Shown here piece after piece: positions 7,179 to 16,778 of a stretch of DNA of 21,205 nt (positions within the stretch are counted from its first letter, which is position 1; every line of letters begins with the position of its first letter). The DNA is from JANWHF01 sp036276235 (GTDB taxonomy: Bacteria > Planctomycetota > Phycisphaerae > Tepidisphaerales > Tepidisphaeraceae). A model generated the notes under the pieces. It did no database searches. It had not been told where the DNA came from and saw only the letters and a program-made list of their open reading frames with translations. The translations under genes were made by a program, and so were the position numbers. The stretch lies in NCBI GenBank assembly GCA_036276235.1, contig DATBDZ010000159.1:1-21205 (forward strand), given 5' to 3'.

Positions 7179-7436
7179 TTACTTCAACCCTGCCATGAAC
7201 TTTTCCGGGTCTTTCTTGAAGATATCGACGCAGTCTTCGCAGCAGAAGCCGATGGTTTTGCCCTTGTAGACGGTGGTGACGTTCGGATCGATCTCGTCGC
7301 CGCGGTTGACGGGGCAGAATTTGTTGATCGGTTTGGCGGCGGTCATCTCAGTCTCGGCGGCCGCAGGCGCGGGCGGTGTCGAATGAGTACATCCGGCCAA
7401 TCCCGCCACGATCATCGCCAGCAACACAAGTCGCAT
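7179..7436 (-). CDS. Small lipoprotein with YHS-like metal-binding domain
   Basis: The 85-residue protein starts with a short lipoprotein signal peptide ending in the lipobox LAGC (cysteine 16), followed by a Pro/Ala-rich linker. A compact domain then carries CPVN (about residue 41) and FCCEDCVDIFKKDPEKFMAGL at the C-terminus. The CPV(N/T)..G..YKGK..FCC..C...F..(D/N)PEKF pattern is that of YHS/TRASH-type domains, which bind metal ions through the clustered cysteines. It is probably anchored in a membrane and faces the periplasm; the metal is unknown. It lies downstream of the ferredoxin gene on the same strand, separated by a repeat-filled 133-bp gap. Family assignment is fairly secure, but the physiological role is not. 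Confidence 0.8.
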   Translation of the reverse strand: MRLVLLAMIVAGLAGCTHSTPPAPAAAETEMTAAKPINKFCPVNRGDEIDPNVTTVYKGKTIGFCCEDCVDIFKKDPEKFMAGLK

Positions 7437-7462
7437 AATAGGTTTCCGGTTTCAGGTTTCAC

Positions 7463-7568
7463 GAAATGGGTTTCAAGTTTCAGGTTTCGAGTTCCGGGAG
7501 ACAAGCTCAGAGTTTGGTGCCGAGTCGCGTTTCCCGAAACCTGAAACTCGAAACCCGAAACCCATTTC
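7463..7568. repeat. Inverted GTTTC heptamer arrays between ferredoxin and lipoprotein genes
   Basis: Arms 7463-7498 and 7533-7568 are 36 bp each and start or end with GAAATGGGTTTC or its complement. They consist of 7-bp-spaced GGTTTCA/GGTTTCG/AGTTTCA units facing each other. The right arm ends one base from the ferredoxin stop codon. Further units continue at 7440-7462 up to the lipoprotein start. Confidence 0.85.
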
Positions 7569-7569
7569 A

Positions 7570-7830
7570 TCACTTTTTATAAAACGCCGTGTTCTTCTCG
7601 ATGAATTCCGCCCACTCGGCGGGCAGATCTTCCTGGGGGAAGATCGCGTTGACGGGGCATTCATCCACGCACAAACCGCAATCGATGCAGGTGTCCGGAT
7701 CGATATACAACATCTCGGCGTCGGCGAAGGTGGCCTCGTCCTTGGTCGGGTGGATGCAGTCCACCGGGCAAACCGTGACGCACGAGGCGTCCTTCGTTCC
7801 AATGCACGGCTGAGCAATGATATGGGCCAT
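7570..7830 (-). CDS. fdxA: Seven-iron ferredoxin ([3Fe-4S][4Fe-4S])
   Basis: This is an 86-residue soluble electron carrier. The first cluster motif is CIGTKDASCVTVCPVDC (C-x7-C-x3-C-P), and the second is CIDCGLCVDECPVNAI. The second cysteine of a classical CxxCxxC in the first motif is replaced by threonine, which in the Azotobacter FdI/Thermus class gives a [3Fe-4S] beside a [4Fe-4S] cluster. The C-terminal PQEDLPAEWAEFIEKN tail is typical of this class. I start it at MAHIIAQPC, where family members begin; an upstream in-frame ATG at 7908 would translate promoter and repeat DNA. A consensus -10 box lies 10 nt before this ATG. Redox partners are not evident from the neighbours. Confidence 0.93.
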   Translation of the reverse strand: MAHIIAQPCIGTKDASCVTVCPVDCIHPTKDEATFADAEMLYIDPDTCIDCGLCVDECPVNAIFPQEDLPAEWAEFIEKNTAFYKK

Positions 7831-7840
7831 AGGGGGGTGG

Positions 7841-7846
7841 ATTATA
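7841..7846 (-). promoter_or_regulatory. Consensus -10 box TATAAT just before the ferredoxin start
   Basis: On the minus strand a perfect TATAAT lies 10 nt before the ATG at 7830. A weak -35 candidate (TTGCTC at 7868-7863) is 16 nt upstream. No Shine-Dalgarno is visible in the C-rich spacer, which fits a leaderless or nearly leaderless transcript. Confidence 0.45.
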
Positions 7847-7890
7847 TTGGCCTGATTGAGCGGAGCAATGGGGGAAGAAGGGACGAAGTG

Positions 7891-7985
7891 ACGCAGGCAC
7901 GAAGGCACGGAGGGACGAAGGCACGAAGGGAGGTGCGGATTCCGGTTCTTTCCCTTCGTGCCTGCGTGCCTACGTGCCTACGTGC
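7891..7985. repeat. Inverted GAAGGCAC octamer arrays overlapping the 3' end of the hydrolase gene
   Basis: The left arm 7891-7931 (GCACGAAGGCACGGAGGGAC.. type) faces the right arm 7950-7985 (CCTTCGTGCCTGCGTGCC.. type) around an 18-bp centre. The units are the same 8-mers that occur in valS at 3544-3578. The right arm supplies the last codons and the TAG stop of the hydrolase at 7978. Confidence 0.85.
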
Positions 7986-8745
7986 ATTGCACCGCCATCT
8001 CATCCAACAACCGCAAATAATAAGGCGAAATATCCCCCGTCGGCTCCACGATCTCCACGACAAACCTCTTATTGATCTGATGAAAATGATCCGCCGGCCA
8101 GACGCCTAGCCATTGGCCCCATTTGGCGCTGTTGACGGCGACCAGCGAATCATTCTCCCCCTCGGCGGCGTAGATCGTGTGATAGGAATGCAGCATGAAC
8201 GCCGGCACGCGGTGCCAGGGGCGGCTGCCGCCTACGGAAAAATACTTGACGTTCGGCATGTCTGGGACGGTTTCATTGAACCGTCGGCAGCTTTCGGGGG
8301 TGACATCCTGGATCGCCTGCACATCGAGTCCCATGAACTGCATAAGGCGCAGGCCGCCGAGGCGCTGGCCCAGATGCCGCAGGCACCAGTCGGCATACGA
8401 GCTGCCATGATGCGGCGCGCTGATCGTCGCCAGCGCGGCAACCTTCGCATGCATCCCCAGAGACGAAATCATATATCGCGCATCCAGCCCGCCCATCGAA
8501 TGCGCGATGACGATGACGCGATCATTAGGCCGCCCGAGAATCTCAAGCTGGCGAAGGATGGTTTCCTTGAGTTGGCGAGCGCGATAGACGACGCCGGCGG
8601 TGGGATGCACGCGCGAGATGATCAATGGATGCCCGCGAGAAGCGATCGCCCGCTCGATCCCGCCGGCGAAATACGCCAGCCGCAAGGGGCCGATGCGGAA
8701 GTTGCCGAAGCCAAAGAGACCATGATGAAGGACGACGGGGTGCAT
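7978..8745 (-). CDS. Alpha/beta-hydrolase, triacylglycerol lipase-like esterase
   Basis: The 255-residue protein has the lipase fold signatures: oxyanion-hole HHGLFGF (7-13), nucleophile elbow AHSMGG (serine 83), TISAPHHGSSYAD after the elbow as in bacterial family I lipases, a likely acid in GENDSLV (D199), and a catalytic histidine in PADHFHQIN (H220). No clear signal peptide is seen, so the location is uncertain. I start it at the ATG at 8745 (MHPVVLHHGL); the upstream extension to 8805 reads through a hairpin repeat. That repeat supplies the purine-rich GGGAGAGGG 7 nt before this ATG, which may act as the Shine-Dalgarno. The last codons and stop come from another repeat. Substrate unknown; lipid or ester hydrolysis is inferred from the family. 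Confidence 0.82.
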   Translation of the reverse strand: MHPVVLHHGLFGFGNFRIGPLRLAYFAGGIERAIASRGHPLIISRVHPTAGVVYRARQLKETILRQLEILGRPNDRVIVIAHSMGGLDARYMISSLGMHAKVAALATISAPHHGSSYADWCLRHLGQRLGGLRLMQFMGLDVQAIQDVTPESCRRFNETVPDMPNVKYFSVGGSRPWHRVPAFMLHSYHTIYAAEGENDSLVAVNSAKWGQWLGVWPADHFHQINKRFVVEIVEPTGDISPYYLRLLDEMAVQCT

Positions 8746-8751
8746 CAGGTT

Positions 8752-8787
8752 CCCTCTCCCTTGCAGGGAGAGGGCTAGGGTGAGGGT
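8752..8787. repeat. Single hairpin repeat at the hydrolase start
   Basis: A hairpin CCCTCTCCCT-TGC-AGGGAGAGGG (8752-8774) is followed by CTAGGGTGAGGG. It is a half-unit of the same design as the arms in valS (3604-3646), but with a TGC loop. On the minus strand it lies immediately before the hydrolase ATG at 8745. Confidence 0.8.
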
Positions 8788-8879
8788 AGAGCTGTCAACA
8801 ATCAAGCGCCGCGACGGACAACGAGACTCATTCCGGCCCTTCCGGGCACGGCTATCATGAGAGTGTTGTTACCCGGTTC

Positions 8880-8908
8880 TTGTACCCCCCCACCCCCGCG
8901 CATAGAAT
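8880..8908 (+). promoter_or_regulatory. Candidate promoter of acnA
   Basis: TTGTAC (8880-8885) and TAGAAT (8903-8908) are separated by 17 nt. TAGAAT matches five of six consensus bases; TTGTAC shares the TTG. A start near 8915 would give a leader of about 75 nt, containing a small hairpin GCTAAA-N8-TTTAGC (8929-8948). No Shine-Dalgarno is evident before the ATG at 8991. Confidence 0.4.
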
Positions 8909-8990
8909 CCCTCGCTTTGATCTCGGCCGCTAAATTGCGTTTTTTAGCGACTTTTTTGCAGGAAAACGCCCACAAAGTGATTGCACGACC

Positions 8991-11828
<2,838 letters not shown>

Positions 11829-11832
11829 CCCG

Positions 11833-13131
11833 TCATCTCAGCGGATTCATCACCATTCCCGTCGCCAGCTTGGGGACGAAGAATGTGCTCTTCTGCGGCA
11901 TGACTTCACCATGCTTGCCCAGTTCCTCCAGCGCATGCAATGGAGTCGGGCGGAGCAGCAGCGCGATCTGATATTTCTTCCCGTCCACCTGCGGGGCGAT
12001 TTCGTTGGCGTAGGCGGTGTAGCCTTTGGTCAGTTCCTTGCCGCCGCCGAATCTGGGTTGGATGATTTCGTCGAGGATGTAGCGTTGCAGGATGGCGACA
12101 TCCAGTTGCCGCCAGGCGTCGCTTTGGTTGGGCTCGAGGGTCTTGAGCAGATCGAGATTGATCAGCCGCATCGAATAAAGCCGGCGGGTTTTGCCATCGT
12201 ACAGGCCGAAGGTATTTGGCGCGCCGTCGGCCAGCTCATCGACGGCTTCGCCAATACGATCGGGCGGGACCGGCAATTCACTGATCTGGAAATTCGGCGC
12301 CAGTGCAGCTTGTAATGCATCAAAATCAAATGCAGCCAATCCGCCGATCAGGCGGTGCGTCGGCAGGATCATTAGCCCCGGATCCTGCATGCCGACGAGG
12401 ACGAACATGCAGTAGTTCGCCGGATGATCGGGCGGCAGCGGGCCGCCGTTCGCGGCCTCGGCTTCCTTTTGATATTGCAGCGCGGTCGTATAGCGATGAT
12501 GCCCATCGGCGATGTAGATCGCCTTGGTGCCCATCAGATCGATCATCTGGTTTTCAATCTCGGCATCGATCACGCTCCAAAGATCGTTGCGAACGCGGTC
12601 CATTGTCGCGGTGAGCTGCGGGCGGGAGACGTTCTGAAACAGCAGGCTCGTAACCTCATTCTTTGGATCGCTGAACAATCCAAAGATCGGCGAAAGCTGC
12701 ATGCCGGTCGCGCGCATCAGCTTCAGGCGATCTTCAATCGGGCCTTTGTAGGTCTTCTCATGCGGGATAACGTGCCCCTCGCCGAACGGCGAGAGCTTCA
12801 CCAGCGTAATCACTCCGCGGCGATTGTATTTGTGCCCGCGGTGCTCGTAAGTTTGCGCGTATGGATAGGTCGCCGGGCGTCCGTCGCGCTTCAGAACACC
12901 TTCGGTCATCCATGCTTGCAGCTTTTGATTCGCCCTGGCGTAAGTCTCATCCGGGCCGACAGTTTTGGCGGGAAGATGAGGGAGATCGACATTGACGATA
13001 TTGTGCGGATCCTTGGCCTGGAGCCGCGCTTTGCCGGCCTCATCCAGCACATCGTAAGGCGGCGCGATCAGATTCGAGATATCCTGCCTGTTTGCAAAGC
13101 GAACCCCGGCGAACGGACGAATCGATGCCAC
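11833..13131 (-). CDS. DUF1015 family protein
   Basis: The 432-residue cytoplasmic protein matches the conserved DUF1015 pattern: N-terminal IRPFAGVRF and NLIAPPYDVLD, HPEKTYKGPIEDRLKLMRA-like HVIPHEKTYKGPIEDR, SPIFGLFSDP, and IADGHHRYTTAL in the second half. The IADGHHRY segment is reminiscent of a nucleotide- or ParB/Srx-like active site, but I do not assign a reaction. The start codon is GTG (13131-13129), supported by a strong GGAGG Shine-Dalgarno (13142-13138) 6 nt upstream. It converges with acnA (4-bp gap), so the two transcripts must terminate inside each other's coding DNA. It diverges from ispH across a 258-bp gap that contains repeats. The family is widespread in planctomycetes and often a single gene. 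Confidence 0.88.
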   Translation of the reverse strand: MASIRPFAGVRFANRQDISNLIAPPYDVLDEAGKARLQAKDPHNIVNVDLPHLPAKTVGPDETYARANQKLQAWMTEGVLKRDGRPATYPYAQTYEHRGHKYNRRGVITLVKLSPFGEGHVIPHEKTYKGPIEDRLKLMRATGMQLSPIFGLFSDPKNEVTSLLFQNVSRPQLTATMDRVRNDLWSVIDAEIENQMIDLMGTKAIYIADGHHRYTTALQYQKEAEAANGGPLPPDHPANYCMFVLVGMQDPGLMILPTHRLIGGLAAFDFDALQAALAPNFQISELPVPPDRIGEAVDELADGAPNTFGLYDGKTRRLYSMRLINLDLLKTLEPNQSDAWRQLDVAILQRYILDEIIQPRFGGGKELTKGYTAYANEIAPQVDGKKYQIALLLRPTPLHALEELGKHGEVMPQKSTFFVPKLATGMVMNPLR

Positions 13132-13200
13132 GCGAAGCCTCCAATCGTGAACCTACAGCAGCTTTGCGAGGATACGGGCGGGGCAGGAGGCGTCAACTGG

Positions 13201-13228
13201 TGTTGGACGCAAGTTGTTGGACGCAAGT
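13201..13228 (+). repeat. Perfect 14-bp tandem repeat
   Basis: TGTTGGACGCAAGT occurs twice back to back (13201-13214, 13215-13228) in the divergent gap between the DUF1015 gene and ispH. The unit length is twice the 7-bp period seen elsewhere. It could be an operator or a simple slippage duplication. Confidence 0.7.
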
Positions 13229-13254
13229 AGGTGCGGGCGATAAAGTGTTTCAGC

Positions 13255-13362
13255 GTGGCACGGGTTTTTAACCCGTGTTAGTGGCGTAGTTCGACGATAA
13301 CTCTGTTTCGCGGAATCTGCCTACAATTGATGCCGCTCGCATGGGTTGAAAACCCATGCCAC
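13255..13362. repeat. REP-like doublet upstream of ispH
   Basis: GTGGCACGGGTTTTTAACCC.. (13255-13277; 8-bp stem, TTT loop) faces ATGGGTTGAAAACCCATG.. ending CCAC (13341-13362; 7-bp stem, GAA loop). The arrangement and GTGGC/GCCAC tails match the doublet at 6981-7174. The right element lies in the probable 5' leader of ispH and is read through by the over-long upstream ATG at 13327. Confidence 0.85.
13322..13327 (+). promoter_or_regulatory. Candidate -10 box of ispH
   Basis: TACAAT matches five of six consensus bases and lies 62 nt before the chosen ATG. I find no good -35 hexamer at 16-18 nt upstream. If it is used, the REP-like palindrome at 13341-13362 would be in the leader. Confidence 0.3.
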
Positions 13363-13389
13363 AATGAAATGCCAGTGCAACGGTTTTCA

Positions 13390-14328
13390 ATGAAAATTCT
13401 TCTAGCCAACCCTCGCGGATTTTGTGCCGGCGTCAACATGGCGATCGACGTCGTCGATCAGGTGCTCGCCCTTAAGGGGCCGCCGGTCTATGTGTTTCAT
13501 GAGATCGTGCATAACAAGCACGTCGTCGATGATTTCCGCACGCGCGGCGTTACCTTCGTCGATGACATCAGCGAAGTGCCCCCCGGCGGCGTTGTCGTCT
13601 ACAGCGCGCACGGCATCTCGCCTGACGTTCGGCGGCAATCCAAGGAACGCAAGCTGGTCGAAGTAGACGCCACCTGCCCCCTGGTTACCAAGGTACACCT
13701 CGAGGTGCTGCGATTCGCGCGGGATGGGTACCACATCATTTTCATCGGCCATCGCAAGCATGATGAAGCGATCGGCACCGTCGGCGAAGCGCCGCAGCAT
13801 ATCAGCGTCGTCGAATCGCCCGAGGAAGCGCAGACCGTTCGCGTCCCTGATCCGACGAAAGTTGCGTATGTCACGCAAACGACGCTGAGCATTTTTGATG
13901 CGAATCGAATCATCGCCGCGTTGAAGCAGCGGTTTCCGAATATCCGCTCGGCACCCAAGGAAGACATCTGCTACGCGACGACGAATCGGCAGAACGCCGT
14001 CTCGCAGCTGAGCCGCGAGGCGGATCTCGTGCTGGTGATCGGGAGCAAGAACAGCTCCAACTCGCTGCGTCTCGTCGAAACCGCAAAAGAGTTGGGGAGG
14101 CCGGCCTATCTGATCGACGATCAATCGGAGCTCGACCCGTCCTGGTTTGAAGGGATCGATTGCGTGATGATTACCGCTGGCGCCTCGGCGCCGGAGCATC
14201 TTGTCCAAGCGGTTCTTGATCGACTCCGTCAGGATTACGGCGCTCAGACGGAATTGCGGACGGTGGTTGAGGAAGATGTTTCGTTTGAGCGACCGAAGTC
14301 TTTGCGAAGTTTAGCGGTTGTGGGGTAA
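13390..14328 (+). CDS. ispH: 4-hydroxy-3-methylbut-2-enyl diphosphate reductase
   Basis: This 312-residue enzyme of the MEP (non-mevalonate) pathway reduces HMBPP to IPP and DMAPP with an Fe-S cluster in the cytoplasm. All key residues align at their usual positions: cluster cysteines C12 (GFCAGV), C96 (DATCPLVTK) and C194 (EDICYATTNRQ); substrate histidines H41, H74 and H124; the proton-relay glutamate E126; and the serine/asparagine anion-binding segments GSKNSSNS and ITAGASAPE. I start it at the ATG at 13390 because the family begins with MKILLANPRGFCAG; the ATG at 13327 would add residues read from a palindromic repeat. A hairpin at 14352-14380 probably ends the transcript. The seven-iron ferredoxin in this window could be an electron donor, but nothing here links them. 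Confidence 0.96.
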   Translation: MKILLANPRGFCAGVNMAIDVVDQVLALKGPPVYVFHEIVHNKHVVDDFRTRGVTFVDDISEVPPGGVVVYSAHGISPDVRRQSKERKLVEVDATCPLVTKVHLEVLRFARDGYHIIFIGHRKHDEAIGTVGEAPQHISVVESPEEAQTVRVPDPTKVAYVTQTTLSIFDANRIIAALKQRFPNIRSAPKEDICYATTNRQNAVSQLSREADLVLVIGSKNSSNSLRLVETAKELGRPAYLIDDQSELDPSWFEGIDCVMITAGASAPEHLVQAVLDRLRQDYGAQTELRTVVEEDVSFERPKSLRSLAVVG

Positions 14329-14351
14329 GCGTGGACGGTTTCGAGACGACG

Positions 14352-14380
14352 CGTGCATGAGCTGCTTGCAGCTTCGCACG
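14352..14380 (+). terminator. Hairpin downstream of ispH
   Basis: An interrupted stem CGTGC-atg-AGCTGC-tt-GCAGCT-tc-GCACG begins 24 bp after the ispH stop and is followed by ATTGCTCTTT, a weak T-rich run. It is a plausible intrinsic terminator. The remaining 14381-14519 sequence shows no gene or obvious repeat. Confidence 0.45.
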
Positions 14381-14519
14381 ATTGCTCTTTGCGGGGACCG
14401 TGCGAGACCACAAGCGAGCTTTCCCGCGTCATATCCCGAACAGCTTCCCTAATCCCTACGATCAAGTCCACCAATCCCCTGTCGCGAAATTACCGGACTC
14501 TTGCGTCCTCCCCGGTGTT

Positions 14520-14545
14520 TTGACAAAGATAGCACCCGGTCTAAT
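14520..14545 (+). promoter_or_regulatory. Weak candidate promoter of the small secreted protein
   Basis: A perfect TTGACA (14520-14525) is followed 14 nt later by TCTAAT (14540-14545), which matches five of six -10 bases. The spacer is shorter than the normal 16-18 nt, so this is only suggestive. Confidence 0.25.
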
Positions 14546-14626
14546 GGTCTTCACGGGCCAGCCGCGGGCTGAGTCACGGGGCCAACAACTCATTTCTGCT
14601 CCTGCAAAACAGGGCGAGGAGTCCAC

Positions 14627-14980
14627 ATGCGTTTGATCGTTGCGCTCTTTGCGATTGTCGGTCTGCTCGGCTTCGCCGGCTTCACCCAAGCCGCCGACCC
14701 CAAGACGGGGCCCAGCGCGCCGCACAAGGGCATCTTCGAGAAAGTCGATAAAGCCGACAGCGGCAAGCAAAGCATCTACTACAAGGGCGGCGCCAAAGGC
14801 ACCGGCCAGCAGTGGTATCTGGCGGTCGATGACAAAGCCACCGTCACCATCGACGGCAAAGAAGCCAAGCTCGCCGACCTCAAGGCCGGACAGGTGCTCA
14901 CCTTCACCGTGACCAAGGAAGTCATCATGAAGGTCGTGGCGGAAACCCCGAAGGAAGCGCCCCCGGCGAGCGGGAAGTAA
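14627..14980 (+). CDS. Small secreted protein of unknown function
   Basis: The 117-residue protein has a clear Sec signal peptide (MRLIVALFAIVGLLGFAGFTQA, cleavage near AA-ADP). The mature part of about 95 residues is lysine-rich with alternating beta-like stretches (GIFEKVDKAD, WYLAVDDKATVTIDGKEAKLADLKAGQVLTFTV) and a Pro/Ala tail. The DGKEAKLADLKAGQ segment resembles small secreted beta-barrel proteins common in planctomycetes, but I cannot name a domain. Translation is supported by the best Shine-Dalgarno in this part of the window, GAGGAG (14616-14621), 5 nt before the ATG. A repeat-like hairpin follows the stop. It appears to be a single gene. Confidence 0.72.
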   Translation: MRLIVALFAIVGLLGFAGFTQAADPKTGPSAPHKGIFEKVDKADSGKQSIYYKGGAKGTGQQWYLAVDDKATVTIDGKEAKLADLKAGQVLTFTVTKEVIMKVVAETPKEAPPASGK

Positions 14981-15002
14981 TCCCAGACTTCGAGCAAGAC
15001 TT

Positions 15003-15053
15003 CACCCACAGATTGCGCGGAGGTTCGCAGAGAATCCGCGCGATCTGCGGGTG
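15003..15053. terminator. Palindrome after the small secreted protein gene
   Basis: Arms 15003-15021 (CACCCACAGATTGCGCGGA) and 15035-15053 pair at 17 of 19 positions around a 13-nt loop. It starts 23 bp after the stop at 14980 and could terminate that transcript. The CGCAGA/GCGATCTGCGG words match the palindrome duplicated inside valS at 2164-2436, so it is probably a relative of that repeat. Confidence 0.5.
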
Positions 15054-15110
15054 ACCGCGCGCATGGATTTTCGTAGCATTGGTGCTCACGCTGTTCGGTA
15101 ATGCGCGACC

Positions 15111-15208
15111 AGTTCCGGTGCTTCCGCACTCGGCTATCAAGAAGGGAATTCTCGAATTCCAAATCCCCACCTTCCTTCCTGATAGCCGAGTGCGGAAGCA
15201 CCGGAACT
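15111..15208. mobile_element. MITE-like element, copy 1
   Basis: Terminal inverted repeats starting AGTTCCGGTGCTTCCGCACT.. (from 15111) and ending in the complement at 15208 run nearly perfectly for about 30 bp through CGGCTATCA. The centre holds a small perfect hairpin, GGAATTC-TC-GAATTCC (15146-15161). The 98-bp element has no coding capacity. A second copy in the other orientation is at 16676-16761, sharing both the terminal repeats and internal words (AAGGAAGGTGG). It lies between convergent genes. Confidence 0.8.
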
Positions 15209-15249
15209 CCGCAAGCATCTAAGAAGCCCCCTTAACAACCAAGAAACCG

Positions 15250-16455
15250 TCACCTTCCAAACGCGAACAGACGTGACATATCGCTTTCCCGCCCCACAAA
15301 CAGATCCCGAATAATCCAAGCGGCCAGCAAACTAAACGTGATTCCATTCCCCCCATATCCCAGCGCGAAGTAACAACCGGGAAATTGCGGAAGCGCACCG
15401 ATATAGGGCAAACCATCTTTGGTTTCCGCAAAAGTACCAGCCCAGGCATACTCTGGCTCAATCTGGATTTCCGGGAAGAGGTGCATCGCTCGCTCTTGCA
15501 GATCGCGCGTCTTGGCTTCAAGCAATGCGTCGCGCGACTTTGCCTCGACGATCGGCTCATCCGCCCCACCGACAATTGCCCGGTTATCCTGAGTCGTTCG
15601 CAAGTAAAGATATGGCCGCGCTGTTTCCCAGATCAGGCATCGATCGCGCCAGAATGCGAAGCTTTCGATCGGCTGGCTCACGATCGCATATGTGCTCTTT
15701 AGCCGGCACAAATCCGACGGAATCTGCTCCATCGTCTCATACCCGGTCGCGAAGACAACCTTCTTCGCGGTGATTCGCGCGCCCGCTGGCGTATGGAGCA
15801 CGACCAGTTGCGACCCAGGTTCGAATCGAGTGATCTCGGTTTGATCGAACACGCGAAGACCTTGATGAACTGAGCGATCGATCAGGCGCATCGTCAGCCG
15901 GAACGGATCGACTTCAAAGGCCTTTGCAGAGCAAAGTGCCGCGGGACGCGAGAAACCAAACTCGCCGCGCAAGCGATCGGCTTCGATGAAATCGACTTCG
16001 ATCCCCATCGCGCTGCGCGCTTCACATTCGGCGCGAAGCGCATGTCCATCTTTCTCATTCGACGCCAGATAGAGACTCGGCTGCGCAGCGAGCCCGCATG
16101 AGTCGTCCAACTCCGCCACCAGCGGCTCAAACGCAAGCAGCGCATCCAAGCTCGCCCGATACGCGGCAATCGCGCGCTCTTTACCGATCATTTTCGCCAG
16201 ATCAACCAGCGATGTGTCAATCTCGTATTGCAGCAACCCGGTGCTCGCCGAAGTGCTTCCATGTCCGACGCGACGCCGATCAATCATAATCGTTTCGATG
16301 CCCACACGCGTCAGATGATATGCGACCAGCGCGCCGGAGATTCCGCCACCGATGATCGCGACGTCGCAGCTGATGTCGTGATCGAGCGATGTGAAGATTC
16401 GCTCCAACTCCTGGTTGATTTGGGGCCAAAGGATTGAACCGGATTTCAAATTCAT
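15250..16455 (-). CDS. FAD-dependent oxidoreductase of the DAO (glycine/D-amino acid oxidase-like) family
   Basis: The 401-residue flavoprotein has a Rossmann motif DVAIIGGGISGALVAYHL (GGGISG at 36-41), the following acidic strand end (IMIDRR), a second FAD-contacting segment (KKVVFATGYE) and the C-terminal DAO pattern GLPYIGALPQFPGCYFALGYGGNGITFSLLAAW. An N-terminal stretch (ILWPQINQELERIF) precedes the fold, as in many amine or amino-acid oxidases of this family. It probably oxidises a small amine or amino acid in the cytoplasm; the substrate cannot be read from the sequence. No strong Shine-Dalgarno precedes the ATG at 16455. A 323-bp gap filled by two repeat elements separates it from the upstream Gfo/Idh/MocA gene, so co-transcription is doubtful. 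Confidence 0.87.
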   Translation of the reverse strand: MNLKSGSILWPQINQELERIFTSLDHDISCDVAIIGGGISGALVAYHLTRVGIETIMIDRRRVGHGSTSASTGLLQYEIDTSLVDLAKMIGKERAIAAYRASLDALLAFEPLVAELDDSCGLAAQPSLYLASNEKDGHALRAECEARSAMGIEVDFIEADRLRGEFGFSRPAALCSAKAFEVDPFRLTMRLIDRSVHQGLRVFDQTEITRFEPGSQLVVLHTPAGARITAKKVVFATGYETMEQIPSDLCRLKSTYAIVSQPIESFAFWRDRCLIWETARPYLYLRTTQDNRAIVGGADEPIVEAKSRDALLEAKTRDLQERAMHLFPEIQIEPEYAWAGTFAETKDGLPYIGALPQFPGCYFALGYGGNGITFSLLAAWIIRDLFVGRESDMSRLFAFGR

Positions 16456-16529
16456 GCACGGCCTGGAAACGCGCTGAGAGTGATTGGTTTAACCCAGCAG
16501 CAATTCTTGCGCATCACTGCGAGGAAACC

Positions 16530-16605
16530 GTCATGCTGAGGTACCCCGAAGCATCTGGCCCATTCGCGCAATCCGGCCAGATGCTTCGGAGTACCTCAGC
16601 ATGAC
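16530..16605. repeat. 31-bp inverted repeat (GTCATGCTGAGG type)
   Basis: Arms 16530-16560 (GTCATGCTGAGGTACCCCGA..) and 16575-16605 are reverse complements except at one position, around a 14-nt centre. The right arm contains CGGAGTACC, sharing the GGTACTCC core with several other hairpins in this window. Together with the MITE-like copy at 16676-16761 it fills the 16456-16778 gap, in which I see no gene. Confidence 0.85.
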
Positions 16606-16675
16606 GCGGTGAACGATTGTGATGAACAAATGGGATGCCAGCAGATGCAGTCCGAGAGGCGCTGACGGAAAAGAA

Positions 16676-16761
16676 TTCCGGTGCTTCCGCACTCGGCTGA
16701 CAAGAAGGAAGGTGGAGTTGTGGAACTTCCGTCCTGATAGCCGAGTGCGGAAGCACCGGAA
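16676..16761. mobile_element. MITE-like element, copy 2
   Basis: TTCCGGTGCTTCCGCACTCG (16676-16695) and its complement (ending at 16761) bound an 86-bp element. Its internal AAGGAAGGTGG and TGGAA words match copy 1 (15111-15208) read in reverse. It is about 12 bp shorter in the centre. It ends 18 bp from the Gfo/Idh/MocA stop codon. Confidence 0.8.
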
Positions 16762-16778
16762 CCCGATCGCAACGCGGA

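Noticed and set aside
5041..8787. CRISPR array suspicion raised by dense short repeats
   Set aside because: The repeats are inverted pairs or contiguous 7-8-bp tandems, with no regularly spaced identical repeats separated by unique spacers and no cas genes.
8746..8805. N-terminal extension of the hydrolase to an ATG at 8805
   Set aside because: It reads through a hairpin repeat (STLTLALSLQGRG). The family-like start MHPVVLHHG at 8745 has a purine-rich sequence at the right distance.
12424..14208. Open frames opposite the DUF1015 gene (12424-13230, plus) and ispH (13402-14208, minus)
   Set aside because: Both lie antisense to clearly identified conserved genes and show shadow composition.
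14382..14636. Small plus-strand open frame between ispH and the secreted protein
   Set aside because: No ribosome-binding site, no recognisable features, and it overlaps the well-supported start at 14627 in another frame.
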